A stretch of DNA of 64,000 nucleotides. It comes from Prochlorococcus sp. AG-449-G23 (lineage in GTDB: Bacteria > Cyanobacteriota > Cyanobacteriia > PCC-6307 > Cyanobiaceae). Position 1 is the stretch's first letter; each line of letters opens with the position of its first letter. Positions 18,167 to 27,914 of the stretch are shown here, piece after piece. The stretch is taken from the NCBI GenBank assembly GCA_003209585.1, contig QCQJ01000007.1:1-64000 (forward strand), written 5' to 3'. The translations under genes and the position numbers were made by a program. The notes under the pieces are model-generated. The model worked only from the letters and a program-made list of their open reading frames with translations, ran no database searches and was not told where the DNA came from.

Positions 18167-18322
18167 TTAGCCAGAGCAAGAGAAGGCGCCTGCAAGAATA
18201 TTTTTAAAAATTGGTGCTTGACCCAAGGCATACAAAAAGAAAGTTGATGATGCGAGGGTAATAGCTATTTTAGAAGCCCTGTTAACTTTCAAATTTGAGA
18301 CTTTTGCAAATGCAGAGTTCAT
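18167..18322 (-). CDS. Single-TM microprotein (51 aa)
   Basis: MNSAFAKVSNLKVNRASKIAITLASSTFFLYALGQAPIFKNILAGAFSCSG. Confidence 0.6.
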   Translation of the reverse strand: MNSAFAKVSNLKVNRASKIAITLASSTFFLYALGQAPIFKNILAGAFSCSG

Positions 18323-18398
18323 TGGTTTATTTATTTAATAAATATACAATAGCTACAAAAATTAAATATTCAGCATCAATATTTACCAAAGAACAATT

Positions 18399-18614
18399 TT
18401 ATTGCTCCTTTTTCTCAGCTTGCATTTTTACTAGCTCAAATTCATTTTTAGAAACTATTCTGATTTTGTATGCTGGATATCTTGTCTTCCACCATTTATT
18501 GATCGAAATAGCTACTCCTTCTAAATTTTGGGTACAAATATTGACCCATAGAATTTTAGTTTCAACTTCTTTGTAGAATTTCCAACTTGTAGGTGAAGCC
18601 ATTAAAAATCGCAA
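18399..18614 (-). CDS. Hypothetical protein
   Basis: ORF track; probably starts at MASPTSWKFYKEVETKILWVN. Confidence 0.6.
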   Translation of the reverse strand: MRFLMASPTSWKFYKEVETKILWVNICTQNLEGVAISINKWWKTRYPAYKIRIVSKNEFELVKMQAEKKEQ

Positions 18615-18928
18615 ATGAAAAAATTCAATAAATTATGGGGAATGGTCCATAAGCTAAAACTTTTGTTTTTTTAATAAGAGGATTTAGTTGAAGATATAGA
18701 GTTTTCATTAAGTGGTAATAAAAAACTTTAAACAAAAGATTTACATCACTTTCGCCTTCTAGGAAAGTATTACTTTAATTTTATAACGAGTTTCAATTTA
18801 AAAATATCTCCGCAAAGAAGGGGCCAAAAATTGACCCCTCTTGGTGAAACTCTTCCAAAGAAACACAATTAAAATCTTACTCTGAAAGTTGCAATGTTAA
18901 ACAAATTAACAAAATCAAGATTAAGAAT

Positions 18929-19138
18929 TTATGCAGCCTTTTTAAAAGGGTTCATATTACTTAAAAAGTTATTACTTTTGCGGGTACTCATTTTTCTATA
19001 TCTTTGATTTATATCCAGGATATAATTTCTAGCTTTCTTATCACTTTCAATTTTCTTTTTTCGAAGACGTAAAGCCTTTAAATCTTCTATGGACATGAGA
19101 CCATCATCTTTATTTAAATTTAAATGATCAAATTGCAT
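18929..19138 (-). CDS. Hypothetical basic protein (69 aa)
   Basis: ORF track; coding-like composition. Confidence 0.6.
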   Translation of the reverse strand: MQFDHLNLNKDDGLMSIEDLKALRLRKKKIESDKKARNYILDINQRYRKMSTRKSNNFLSNMNPFKKAA

Positions 19139-19283
19139 CAGTTTAATAAATTAAGTTTCTTCTTTAAGTGCAAGATTAACAACCTTATCTTTATTTGCAA
19201 TAGAGATAATTATCCAACTTAACTCAAATTAGTTATTCAATTTTCAGAAAGCTATGAATTTAAGTATTAAAAACTAACTAAAA

Positions 19284-19403
19284 TCAAGAAAAACTTTTGA
19301 TTGAATTAGATGGAACTTCTACAGATAAAAATGATTCTCCATAATGAGATTCGGCTGATCTTATCAGTAACCAGTAAAAGAAATTTACTAAAGCTTTCTC
19401 CAC
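19284..19403 (-). CDS. Microprotein VEKALVNFFYWLLIRSAESHYGESFLSVEVP..., GTG start
   Basis: Manual ORF; paralog of 14657-14764. Confidence 0.55.
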   Translation of the reverse strand: MEKALVNFFYWLLIRSAESHYGESFLSVEVPSNSIKSFS

Positions 19404-19529
19404 GAGGATTTAGTAACTAATTTAAATAAACTCATCATTTTTGTAATAGCAATATACAAAATAAATTTATTACGCAATCAAGATATTTACCTAATAAAGC
19501 ATAGTTGCATATTAATCAAGAAAAATTTG

Positions 19530-19600
19530 CACTCTCAGGCTTTAGGCAGCGGACTAAATCCTCGTGGAGTATTGGACTTTAGCCCGCTCTATTTTTTTAG
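19530..19600 (+). ncRNA. Candidate small RNA with 3' terminator hairpin
   Basis: agcggactaaa ... tttagcccgct stem (one mismatch), T-run tctattttttt; no ORF; locally GC-richer than surroundings. Confidence 0.5.
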
Positions 19601-20114
19601 CAAAAGAAAAATAGCACTGCAAGGTAACTAGATCACCAATTTTTATATTTGACTCTGAATAAGCTAATTGAACAAGATTATCTGAGCATATAATTGTGTT
19701 GTTTATTGTATAACAATGCTACAAAACTTCAGTTATATCAGAGGATCCAGTATATTTGCTCATTGATATATTCATCCTGAAAATAATATTATTATTAATG
19801 CCAATGAAGGTTTAATTTTGAAAAAAATAATTAAATTTTTTAAACTACTTAAGAGAAGAATTGATATTCTCAATGCAGAGGCTGAATTAAAATTTATATT
19901 GGAAAATAAATAATGGGATTCCCACATTGCCCTATTTGTGTCGTTCTAGCATTTGTTTCAGTTTTTATGGGAGTTACTCGTAGTTATATGTTCTATATTC
20001 TTGTTCGGGAGTTTATTAGAGCCGAATCTACTTTTAAATTGAAGTTTAGTTTCTATTAATTGTTGACATCTAAGTATAAATACTTTATAAATAGATTGTA
20101 GTGAATACTACAAA

Positions 20115-20177
20115 ATCGTCCGATCTACCATCTGATAGACCGCAGTAAGACTCAAGCCATAGGACGGGGACTTGAGC
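20115..20177 (+). promoter_or_regulatory. Candidate glutamine riboswitch (downstream-peptide / glnA-type)
   Basis: ATCGTCCGATCT...AGACCGCAGTAAG resembles ATCGTTCATCT...AGACGGAAGTAGG; ctcaag/cttgag pairing; followed by short ORF. Confidence 0.65.
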
Positions 20178-20195
20178 AAGTTCAGGAGCTGCATC

Positions 20196-20297
20196 ATGGT
20201 AAACATGTATTTCAATGGAAAGTCATTCGTATATTGTAGAAAACAAGAAGAAAAGTTTATAAAGCTTACTTATAGAGGATCTATTTACTTGAAATAA
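20196..20297 (+). CDS. DUF4278-like short peptide
   Basis: MVNMYFNGKSFVYCRKQEEKFIKLTYRGSIYLK; TYRGSIY motif. Confidence 0.6.
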   Translation: MVNMYFNGKSFVYCRKQEEKFIKLTYRGSIYLK

Positions 20298-20777
20298 GAT
20301 TTCTAATTTCTTTTTTAAAAAAGTTAGGACATTTATTGACGTTTTTTGATTAAGTATTTATTAATACTTTATAAGAAGAACTTATATAGGATATATTTTT
20401 TGCCTATTTAAAAATTCATATATTCGTATATTTTGTAACGAGAAATTAATTTTAAAATAATTAATTTGTAACTAGATTTTTAAAAGGTTATGCAACCTAT
20501 TTCTGAGGAACTTTACAAAAAAATAGTTGAGAGTTCTAAAAAATGAGTAAGTTACTAATTGCTTTATTGGCTTTAGATATAGGCGTTAGTCTGTCTAAAG
20601 TTTTTATTTTTACCTGAAAATCAAATTACTTAGAATAAAAGAAGCAATTGTTTTCTAAAAAAAGAAATAGTTACTGAGAATTCTTTATTTGATGTATTTA
20701 TTTTATAAAATAAAAAATTAAACCAATAAAAGAGCTACCTACAAGAAGTAGTACCATTAAAAGAGCTATTAACTTTG

Positions 20778-21164
20778 CTAATCCCATAAAGATAAATCCG
20801 AATTTCCTGTAGATCTTTGCATCCAGTGAATTTTCCAAACATTATTTACTTTTTTAAAAATTGACGTAACTGTTGGTAAGTCATCATTAGATGTCCCTTT
20901 ATAAGTAAATTTTGAACCTAGTGTAAAAATGCACATTACTATATTTTCGCCTAAAAATTCGAATCGGTGAATTTTAGTAATTTCTGCCTTTTCTTGAACT
21001 ATATCACCAGTAATCATTTGTTCGAACCCTTTTGCATTTATAGGATTACCACTCGGTCTTATGAATAAAAAATCTGCAGTCGCATTGTCAACAAAAAATG
21101 AGGCCATTTTTTTTGGATTGGCAAACTCATTTAATAATGAAATTATTGTTTCTTTATCATTCAT
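20778..21164 (-). CDS. DUF3804 / SnoaL-like protein
   Basis: FIRPSGNPINAKGFEQMI, FKKVNNVWKIHWMQRSTG; start MNDKETI at 21164. Confidence 0.8.
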   Translation of the reverse strand: MNDKETIISLLNEFANPKKMASFFVDNATADFLFIRPSGNPINAKGFEQMITGDIVQEKAEITKIHRFEFLGENIVMCIFTLGSKFTYKGTSNDDLPTVTSIFKKVNNVWKIHWMQRSTGNSDLSLWD

Positions 21165-21450
21165 AAAAAAGGGACATAACCCTTCTAGTTTAGATATACT
21201 ATTCAAAATGTACAAATCAAAATAAAATAATTCTAAAAAAAATTCGTTAGGATGTTCGAAATAATTAGATTTTCAATGTAAATCATGATCAATTCATTAA
21301 ACAAATTATTGCCAGTTGGCAAAAAGGTCAAAAAATATTTGCCTTTTTTTATTGGATTTAAATTACTTACATTTACTGGCTTTCTTACTTATTTAATGAA
21401 TCGCTAATTGATATTACCTTAACAATAAAGTTTAACTAAATTATAATCTA

Positions 21451-21645
21451 GTGAATAAAGAAGAACGAACTAAAAGATTTAAGTCTATGTCTAGTATGCA
21501 AAGACAAGAACTGATATTAAAGAAAATGAAAGAGAGAGGCATAGAGGTCGGAAGTGGAATTCCAAATAAAAAATACGATAGCAAAGAGGTTTATGAATTA
21601 ATTCATATTGCAAATTGCTTCCCAGAATTAAGAAAGAAAAAATAA
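21451..21645 (+). CDS. Hypothetical protein (64 aa)
   Basis: ORF track. Confidence 0.65.
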   Translation: MNKEERTKRFKSMSSMQRQELILKKMKERGIEVGSGIPNKKYDSKEVYELIHIANCFPELRKKK

Positions 21646-21676
21646 AAAAATATTTAGGTTTCTTTAATTAAGTAAT

Positions 21677-22057
21677 TTATTTTGGTTCCCTTATTGCAGC
21701 AATAATTAATCCACCTATCAATCCGAGATTAATAAATACTGCTCTTTGATGGAAAGGGAATAAATGAAAAATTATTGTTGTTGGAATGAGAAATAGTAAT
21801 AAAAAGATTGAACCGATTTTTTGTTTTTCTCCAAATATAAAGAATCCAGAACCCAAGATAAGACATATAATAGCTCCCACTAGAAGAATAGATGAAATTG
21901 GTTCAGGAATGCCTTTTGAAGAAATATATTCAACTGTTCTTTCAAAATTATTTATTTTGCCTGGTATGGCTGAGATAAATATTGCTGAAATTGATACTCT
22001 TGAAAAAAAATCTAAAAAAGATCTTATACTTTTATTTTTCAAAAAAGAGTTTTTCAT
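21677..22057 (-). CDS. DoxX family protein
   Basis: Four-TM pattern; SAIFISAIPGKINNF. Confidence 0.75.
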   Translation of the reverse strand: MKNSFLKNKSIRSFLDFFSRVSISAIFISAIPGKINNFERTVEYISSKGIPEPISSILLVGAIICLILGSGFFIFGEKQKIGSIFLLLFLIPTTIIFHLFPFHQRAVFINLGLIGGLIIAAIREPK

Positions 22058-22211
22058 AATCTTATTATAAGAAAAAAAATTTTACGCGTTTGATAAATAC
22101 TTAATTAGTCCGAAATACTTTTAAAGTTTTATCAAAGTGGTTTAGCTTAATTAATAGAAATCTTTTTAATTAATGTGAATCTTTTTAAGGTAATTAATAG
22201 TAATTTATGAA

Positions 22212-22733
22212 TTGTTTTTTTATATTTATGAAATGATAAATTTAATTAAAATAAAAATGTTTAAAAAATTTCTTTTAACTTCTACTTTACTTCTAAGTTC
22301 CCTAATAACTATATATCCTTCAAAAAAAGAAAATACTAATTTTTTCGATTATTGTTATTCTCTAGAAAAAATAATTTCTAGAAATACATTAGAAAAAAGT
22401 AAGAATCTATCGAAGAATTTTAAGCCTTTAGCAAAAGATATTACTCTATTTGGGACTAACAAAACTAAAGGTACTTTCGCTAATAAGATAATTGATCAAT
22501 ATAAAAATTCCAAAAAATTATTTATTATAACTTTTGTTCCAAACCAAATTTATTGTTTAGCAGGATATTGGATTGAGCAGTTAAGTCCAGGAAAATTTGA
22601 ATCCATTTTCTATGAGAAAACCAAACAAAAAATAATTGAATATAAGAATACTAAAAAAGAAGTAGATGGATTTATTAAAGAAATTAATTTAGAATATAAA
22701 TCTATAAAAAAAGAAATTAATGATTTTTTCTAG
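22212..22733 (+). CDS. Hypothetical secreted protein
   Basis: ORF with internal Met + signal peptide. Confidence 0.6.
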   Translation: MFFYIYEMINLIKIKMFKKFLLTSTLLLSSLITIYPSKKENTNFFDYCYSLEKIISRNTLEKSKNLSKNFKPLAKDITLFGTNKTKGTFANKIIDQYKNSKKLFIITFVPNQIYCLAGYWIEQLSPGKFESIFYEKTKQKIIEYKNTKKEVDGFIKEINLEYKSIKKEINDFF

Positions 22734-22737
22734 AAAA

Positions 22738-23211
22738 TCAAAATCTTTTTTCTAATAAAATTGATTCATTTGTTATGGTCGATTCATTTTTTTTAGTTTC
22801 TGAAATAAAAAATAGCATTAATCCCAAAATAATTACAAATCCAAAAATTGATAAAGAATAAATTATTTTTTTTGTGATATTAATGTTAAGTTTGTTTTTG
22901 GTGATTTTTCCAAAGAACAGAAATTTTTTATTTGATAAAAAATCATATTTTTCAGAACTGTTTTCAAAATAATAATTATTAAATAGTTCCTCCCTATTTT
23001 CATGCATGTCTATTTGCAAGTTAATTTCAGAGGCACCAACTTTGTAATTCGATTGTTCATAAAAAAAATCATGTATGTTTGAAATACTTTTTATTTTTTT
23101 ATTTTTAAAATCAAGTTTAGTTTTTTTAAAATCATTATCAAACCATTCGTCGTAAACTATAAAGTTTGGTTTAGCAAAATAAGACAAGACTCTATTACAA
23201 AAAAAGTACAT
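22738..23211 (-). CDS. Hypothetical protein with C-terminal TM
   Basis: ORF track. Confidence 0.55.
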   Translation of the reverse strand: MYFFCNRVLSYFAKPNFIVYDEWFDNDFKKTKLDFKNKKIKSISNIHDFFYEQSNYKVGASEINLQIDMHENREELFNNYYFENSSEKYDFLSNKKFLFFGKITKNKLNINITKKIIYSLSIFGFVIILGLMLFFISETKKNESTITNESILLEKRF

Positions 23212-23875
23212 TAAGAAGATAAATCAAATAAAAAAAGAAAGTTATTTTTGTTGGTAAATTTCATAAATCATGTTTATGAATCATCATTAATTGTCAAGTT
23301 CTTATTTAAAGTAATTTTATAGATTTCCAAGCTTCTAATTTTTTATTGTTTTTTGCAAATTATTTTGCAGGAAAATTTATTATTATGACTTTCTTGCGCC
23401 ACCGTAGTAATAATAATTATGTTTGGAAATTATATTCCAAAATTCTTTACAACAAAAAACCAGTCTTTATAAATTATAGATTTAACTCTGTAATGAATTT
23501 TATGTGGCTTATGACATAAATCACATTTTTTCAATCATCTTTAATTTTGCTAATTTAATTTTAGATAAAAATAATTTTGATTTAAAATATTCACTAAAAA
23601 CTTTTTATCGTTTTATTATAAAATGCACTCTACACATACTGAAGCAAAGCAGTGGTTTCGTTGAGTGCGATTATTTTTTTGCCTGATAGAAATTTATAAT
23701 TTTACTTTTTAAAATTTTAAGGTAACTTTATTATTTATATAAAATTTGTTCAAGATTTTATTTTGCTTTAATTAAAAATAAATATATAATTATACATCTT
23801 AATTAGAACTTTAAAAAGAAACTCACGAATCATGTTTAGTTAATTTTAGTATTATTTCATAGATTTTTTAATAGT

Positions 23876-24019
23876 ATGAACATTTACTTATTCTGGATAT
23901 TATTTTTAGCTTTATGGGCAATAGTTCCCTTAATGATTATTAAAGGTAGGGTAGATGAAAAGCCTAAGATACAGACCTCACCAAAAGTTAAAGCAAAGAA
24001 AAAAGGTTGGTTCAATTAA
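23876..24019 (+). CDS. Single-TM microprotein (47 aa)
   Basis: MNIYLFWILFLALWAIVPLMIIKGRVDEKPKIQTSPKVKAKKKGWFN. Confidence 0.6.
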   Translation: MNIYLFWILFLALWAIVPLMIIKGRVDEKPKIQTSPKVKAKKKGWFN

Positions 24020-24107
24020 GTGAATCTTTGAATTAGTAAAAATAATCTGCAAGGTAAATCTTGATAATTTAAATTAAAGTCTAAGTAATTAACTTTATTT
24101 ATAAAAA

Positions 24108-24692
24108 GTGAAAAAAGTAGAAAATATTTTTCTTTATTTGGTAGTGCTTGGGGGAAGAGCAAAAAAAGCTAATATTGAACTACATGATGTTAGATGGGTT
24201 GTTGGATCTAAAATTGAGGATACATACGATACTTTAAGAAAGGATTGGTTTGGATCTCCAAAAGGTTTGCATATTGATAGCTATAAAAAAATTAAATATG
24301 TAGATGGCTATAAGATTAATTTAATATATTTTGAAACGGATAAAATAGATAAAAAGAAATTAGTAAAAAACAATAAGGCCAAAAAACATTTATGGTTTGT
24401 CAATATTGGAGGCTATAATCCAACTTCTATGCAGGAAAAACATGAGTTTGGATTGGTTACAGCTTCAACTAAATTAGAGGCAAAAAATATAGCTAAATCT
24501 AAATGGCTTATTGGCTGCAAAAAGAAGCATAAAGATGATATTGCTTCTCTAGAAATGTTATTAAGTTGTCATGATTGTGAACTAATAAAAAAGATAGGTA
24601 ACTGGGAAATAGAATTAACCCCGGATAATAATTTTATTGAAGAAAAAAATTATCCTGATTGGTATGGTTATAAAAAAATAGATGGGATATAG
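24108..24692 (+). CDS. DUF1543 domain protein
   Basis: LVVLGGRAKKANIELHDVRWVVGSKIEDT; DGYKINL; duplicated domain pattern. Confidence 0.8.
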   Translation: MKKVENIFLYLVVLGGRAKKANIELHDVRWVVGSKIEDTYDTLRKDWFGSPKGLHIDSYKKIKYVDGYKINLIYFETDKIDKKKLVKNNKAKKHLWFVNIGGYNPTSMQEKHEFGLVTASTKLEAKNIAKSKWLIGCKKKHKDDIASLEMLLSCHDCELIKKIGNWEIELTPDNNFIEEKNYPDWYGYKKIDGI

Positions 24693-24763
24693 AGATCTAA
24701 GATTCTTATACTTGAGAAAAAATTCTGCATATTATTTATATACATTTTAATATTCTTAAAGTC

Positions 24764-25969
24764 TTAAAAAGAACTTGATTTTCTTAATAAATAAATTCCA
24801 CCTGCTAGAGAAATTAAGACAGGTAACCATGCAGCCAAAATAGGCGTTAAAATACCTTTCACTCCAAATGAACTAAATATAAATGACATTACATAATAAA
24901 TTAATATAAGAATTACGCTTAATCCAAATCCCTGACTTTTTGAAGATCTTAAATTAGATTTAGATCCCAAACTGCTTCCTATTAAACCAAATACCAAGCA
25001 TGCAAAAGGTAGAGTAAATTTTTCTTGAATGCGGACTTTAATTCTTCTTAATTCCTTTAAGTTCCCAGTTTTTTTATAAACTTTTTCTGCTTTTATAGCC
25101 TGCTTTAAAGTCATTTCATTAGCATCTTTAGGAACTTGTGCTAATTCCAATGGTCCTTCTATAAATGGGTATATGTATCGTTTAAATTGAATATTTCCAG
25201 TTTGTCCATTTTGATCAATAGTTACCATACTTCCATTTATAAAATTCCAAGAAGAATTATTTTTATCAAATGTTGCACTTTCCGCTTTTAAGATTTGTTG
25301 TATATCTTCTCTCGAGAAATCTAAAACAGTAACTCCCTGCATAATATTATTCTCAAACCCTGATGCATAGAATATATGGGTTAGGTAGTTGTTATGTTTT
25401 GTTGGTTTATTAGTCGAAGGATCTATTCGAGAGCCATATCTAGAAAACATAATGTTACTTTTACCTGTTTCACTACTAAATGAACTACCAATTCCTGCTC
25501 TTAAAGTTAACTCTGCCAACTTATTACTTGCAGGGACTAAATTATCATTGAAATAGAAAGTTAAACCCGTCATAAATATTGAAAGAGCAATGGCTGGAGA
25601 AATAATTCTTGAAGTTTTTATCCCTAAAGATTTCAAAGCTAATAATTCTGAATTGCTTGATAATTTTCCATAGGCTAATAATGTAGAAAGCAAAACTGCC
25701 ATTGGGAATGATAAAACTAAAAAGCTAGGCAAACTAAAAAAAAGAACTTTTAAAGCTAAAAATAGAGGTAAACCAAATTCAACAATTTTTCTTATGAGAT
25801 CGAACATTACTCCAACAGATAATGAAATAACAGTAAATGCAGAAATTGCAAATATCATAGGAGGGATGATTTGCCCTAATAACCACCTATCTATCAAAGG
25901 TATTGAATACCAGGGAGTAATTATTTTATTGAAAGTTTTTTTAATTAATAGTTGATTTGAAAGTTTCAA
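24764..25969 (-). CDS. LptF/LptG family permease (YjgP/YjgQ)
   Basis: Length and TM pattern; KIVEFGLPLFLALKVLFFSLPSFLVLSFPMAVLLSTLLAYGKLSSNSELLALKS. Confidence 0.9.
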   Translation of the reverse strand: MKLSNQLLIKKTFNKIITPWYSIPLIDRWLLGQIIPPMIFAISAFTVISLSVGVMFDLIRKIVEFGLPLFLALKVLFFSLPSFLVLSFPMAVLLSTLLAYGKLSSNSELLALKSLGIKTSRIISPAIALSIFMTGLTFYFNDNLVPASNKLAELTLRAGIGSSFSSETGKSNIMFSRYGSRIDPSTNKPTKHNNYLTHIFYASGFENNIMQGVTVLDFSREDIQQILKAESATFDKNNSSWNFINGSMVTIDQNGQTGNIQFKRYIYPFIEGPLELAQVPKDANEMTLKQAIKAEKVYKKTGNLKELRRIKVRIQEKFTLPFACLVFGLIGSSLGSKSNLRSSKSQGFGLSVILILIYYVMSFIFSSFGVKGILTPILAAWLPVLISLAGGIYLLRKSSSF

Positions 25970-26143
25970 AAGAAATTTATTTAATTTGTACTGTCTTTTC
26001 CCGCATTATAAAATATGAATGTTGTATAAACCAAGATAAAATTTGTATGAAAAGAAAATTTTAATTTACCAATCTTCAAAAAAATAGTTTTTTACTTGCA
26101 TTAAAACAAAAAATTTGGTTTCTTAAAAAGAAAAGGGTTAGGA

Positions 26144-26263
26144 ATGAAAAATAAAACTTTCATATACGAATGCAATTGCATACACTGCCAACAAAAACTA
26201 AATCAAATTAATAATGCAAAACTATATTGGAACAAATTAATCTTAAGAAAAAAGTTGGTATAG
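26144..26263 (+). CDS. Cys-rich microprotein (39 aa)
   Basis: MKNKTFIYECNCIHCQQKLNQINNAKLYWNKLILRKKLV. Confidence 0.5.
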   Translation: MKNKTFIYECNCIHCQQKLNQINNAKLYWNKLILRKKLV

Positions 26264-26633
26264 TTTCTCAACTAAATTATCTAAGGTTTTCAAACTTTAT
26301 TGAAGTATTTGTTTTAAAATCTATTATTTTCAGGAAAAAAATGAGTTATATGATCTCTAGATCTTTAGTATTAAGCTTCTTTTAGAATTATTATATTATT
26401 TAACCTTTTGATTTTTTTTGTAAATCATATTTTCTCGATTTAAAAGAAAAAGGATAATCAAAATACAAGATGGTATGAGAATAAAATCTAAAGACATGTA
26501 TTTTTTTTAATTCTATTTTCTATTTAGCAAATAAATAAATTTTTGACATTAGTTACTTATCTTCAAGATTTTATTTAATAGATTAAATTATTATCTGAAT
26601 GCTTAGTATATTTGCTTCCTTTTAAAATTGAAA

Positions 26634-26662
26634 GAGCCTGCAAGTATCCCACCGGCAAGCTC
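26634..26662. other. Hairpin with GGATAC-type loop
   Basis: gagcctgcaagtatcccaccggcaagctc; minus strand loop contains gggatac. Confidence 0.5.
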
Positions 26663-26925
26663 ATGACGACCTAGTTAATTCAGATTTTCTGATTTAACCA
26701 GCTAAGCACTTCCTAAATGCTATAAGTATTCTACTAAGTAAAATTACTTACTGTGAGTATAAATGCTTATTTTTAATGATTGATTGAGAATTTGATAATA
26801 AAAAGTGATTTGATTAAAAAATTTGGCTTATTAATTTTTTAAACAGAAATGTCACATATTGACCCATAAAATAAATACTTGGAAGAAAAAATTCGAGATT
26901 TTGGTTTACATAAGTTAATATTTGT

Positions 26926-26943
26926 GTTACTTTAGTTAACAAT
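26926..26943 (+). promoter_or_regulatory. HLR1-like site upstream of hli
   Basis: GTTACTTT-AG-TTAACAAT, within a block highly similar to 4594-4640. Confidence 0.5.
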
Positions 26944-26956
26944 TATTATCCTTTTA

Positions 26957-27163
26957 ATGACAAAATCAGGTGTTACTACAGAATCAGGTGGAAGACAGAA
27001 TATGTTCCCATCAGAAACAAGGCCTTATATTGATGAAACTGTGTCTTACGATGGATATCCTCAAAATGCAGAAAAAGTAAATGGAAGATGGGCTATGGTT
27101 GGTTTCGTTGCTCTACTAGGTGCCTATGTGACAACAGGACAGATTATCCCGGGAATTTTTTAG
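26957..27163 (+). CDS. hli: High light inducible protein (Hli), 68 aa
   Basis: KVNGRWAMVGFVALLGAYVTTGQIIPGIF. Confidence 0.95.
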   Translation: MTKSGVTTESGGRQNMFPSETRPYIDETVSYDGYPQNAEKVNGRWAMVGFVALLGAYVTTGQIIPGIF

Positions 27164-27773
27164 TGCTTAAATAGTTCTTTTAATGAGCTTTTTGTTTGAG
27201 CTATATTATTTAATTCTTTTAAACAAAAATTTAGATTCTATTTTAAATTTGAAAATAAGAAAAACCATATAAAAGTTATAGCATTTAGGCTAAATATTAT
27301 TCCTAAAAATATATAGGCAAACTTTTTGCCAATAAATGCTGTTTCCGGTTCAAGCTTTACTCTCATTTAATCTTCGGATTATCTAGATAAAAATAGCATC
27401 ATTTAACGAATATATTTATTTTTTAAAGAAGAAGAAAAATCAAATTAATATTTCTTTTTAAAATGTTATTTAATATTACCAATTTCTTTTCTCAGATTGG
27501 TTCTTATTCAGTCAATATAGATTATAAAATTAGCCAAATAGATTTCCCCAAGCCAATGTGCAACATGTTATGTAACTTAAAACTAAAAGAAATTTTTATC
27601 TAATTTTTAGAAATTGGATAGTGTTTTTATACTAATTTTTAGCATATTTTTTTGTTCGAAATAGGATTATTCAAACCTAAATTAATATAGCCCATTTATT
27701 ATCAATAAAAAATTCCATTAAAAAAACCTAATTTAATTATAAATTAGGCTATTTAAAAAATAAAGGATTTATT

Positions 27774-27914
27774 TTAGATAAAACCAGGAATAATTTGACC
27801 TGTAGTTAAATATGCTCCAACAAGAGCAACAAAACCCATCATTGCGAATCTACCGTTAAGCTTTTCAGCAACGATTTTTTCTTTTTCAACTATTTTTGGC
27901 TCGTTATTTTTCAT
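27774..27914 (-). CDS. hli: High light inducible protein (Hli), 46 aa
   Basis: MKNNEPKIVEKEKIVAEKLNGRFAMMGFVALVGAYLTTGQIIPGFI. Confidence 0.95.
   Translation of the reverse strand: MKNNEPKIVEKEKIVAEKLNGRFAMMGFVALVGAYLTTGQIIPGFI

Noticed and set aside
18295-18576. 93-aa + strand ORF
   Set aside because: Antisense to the more plausible 18399-18614 minus-strand ORF.
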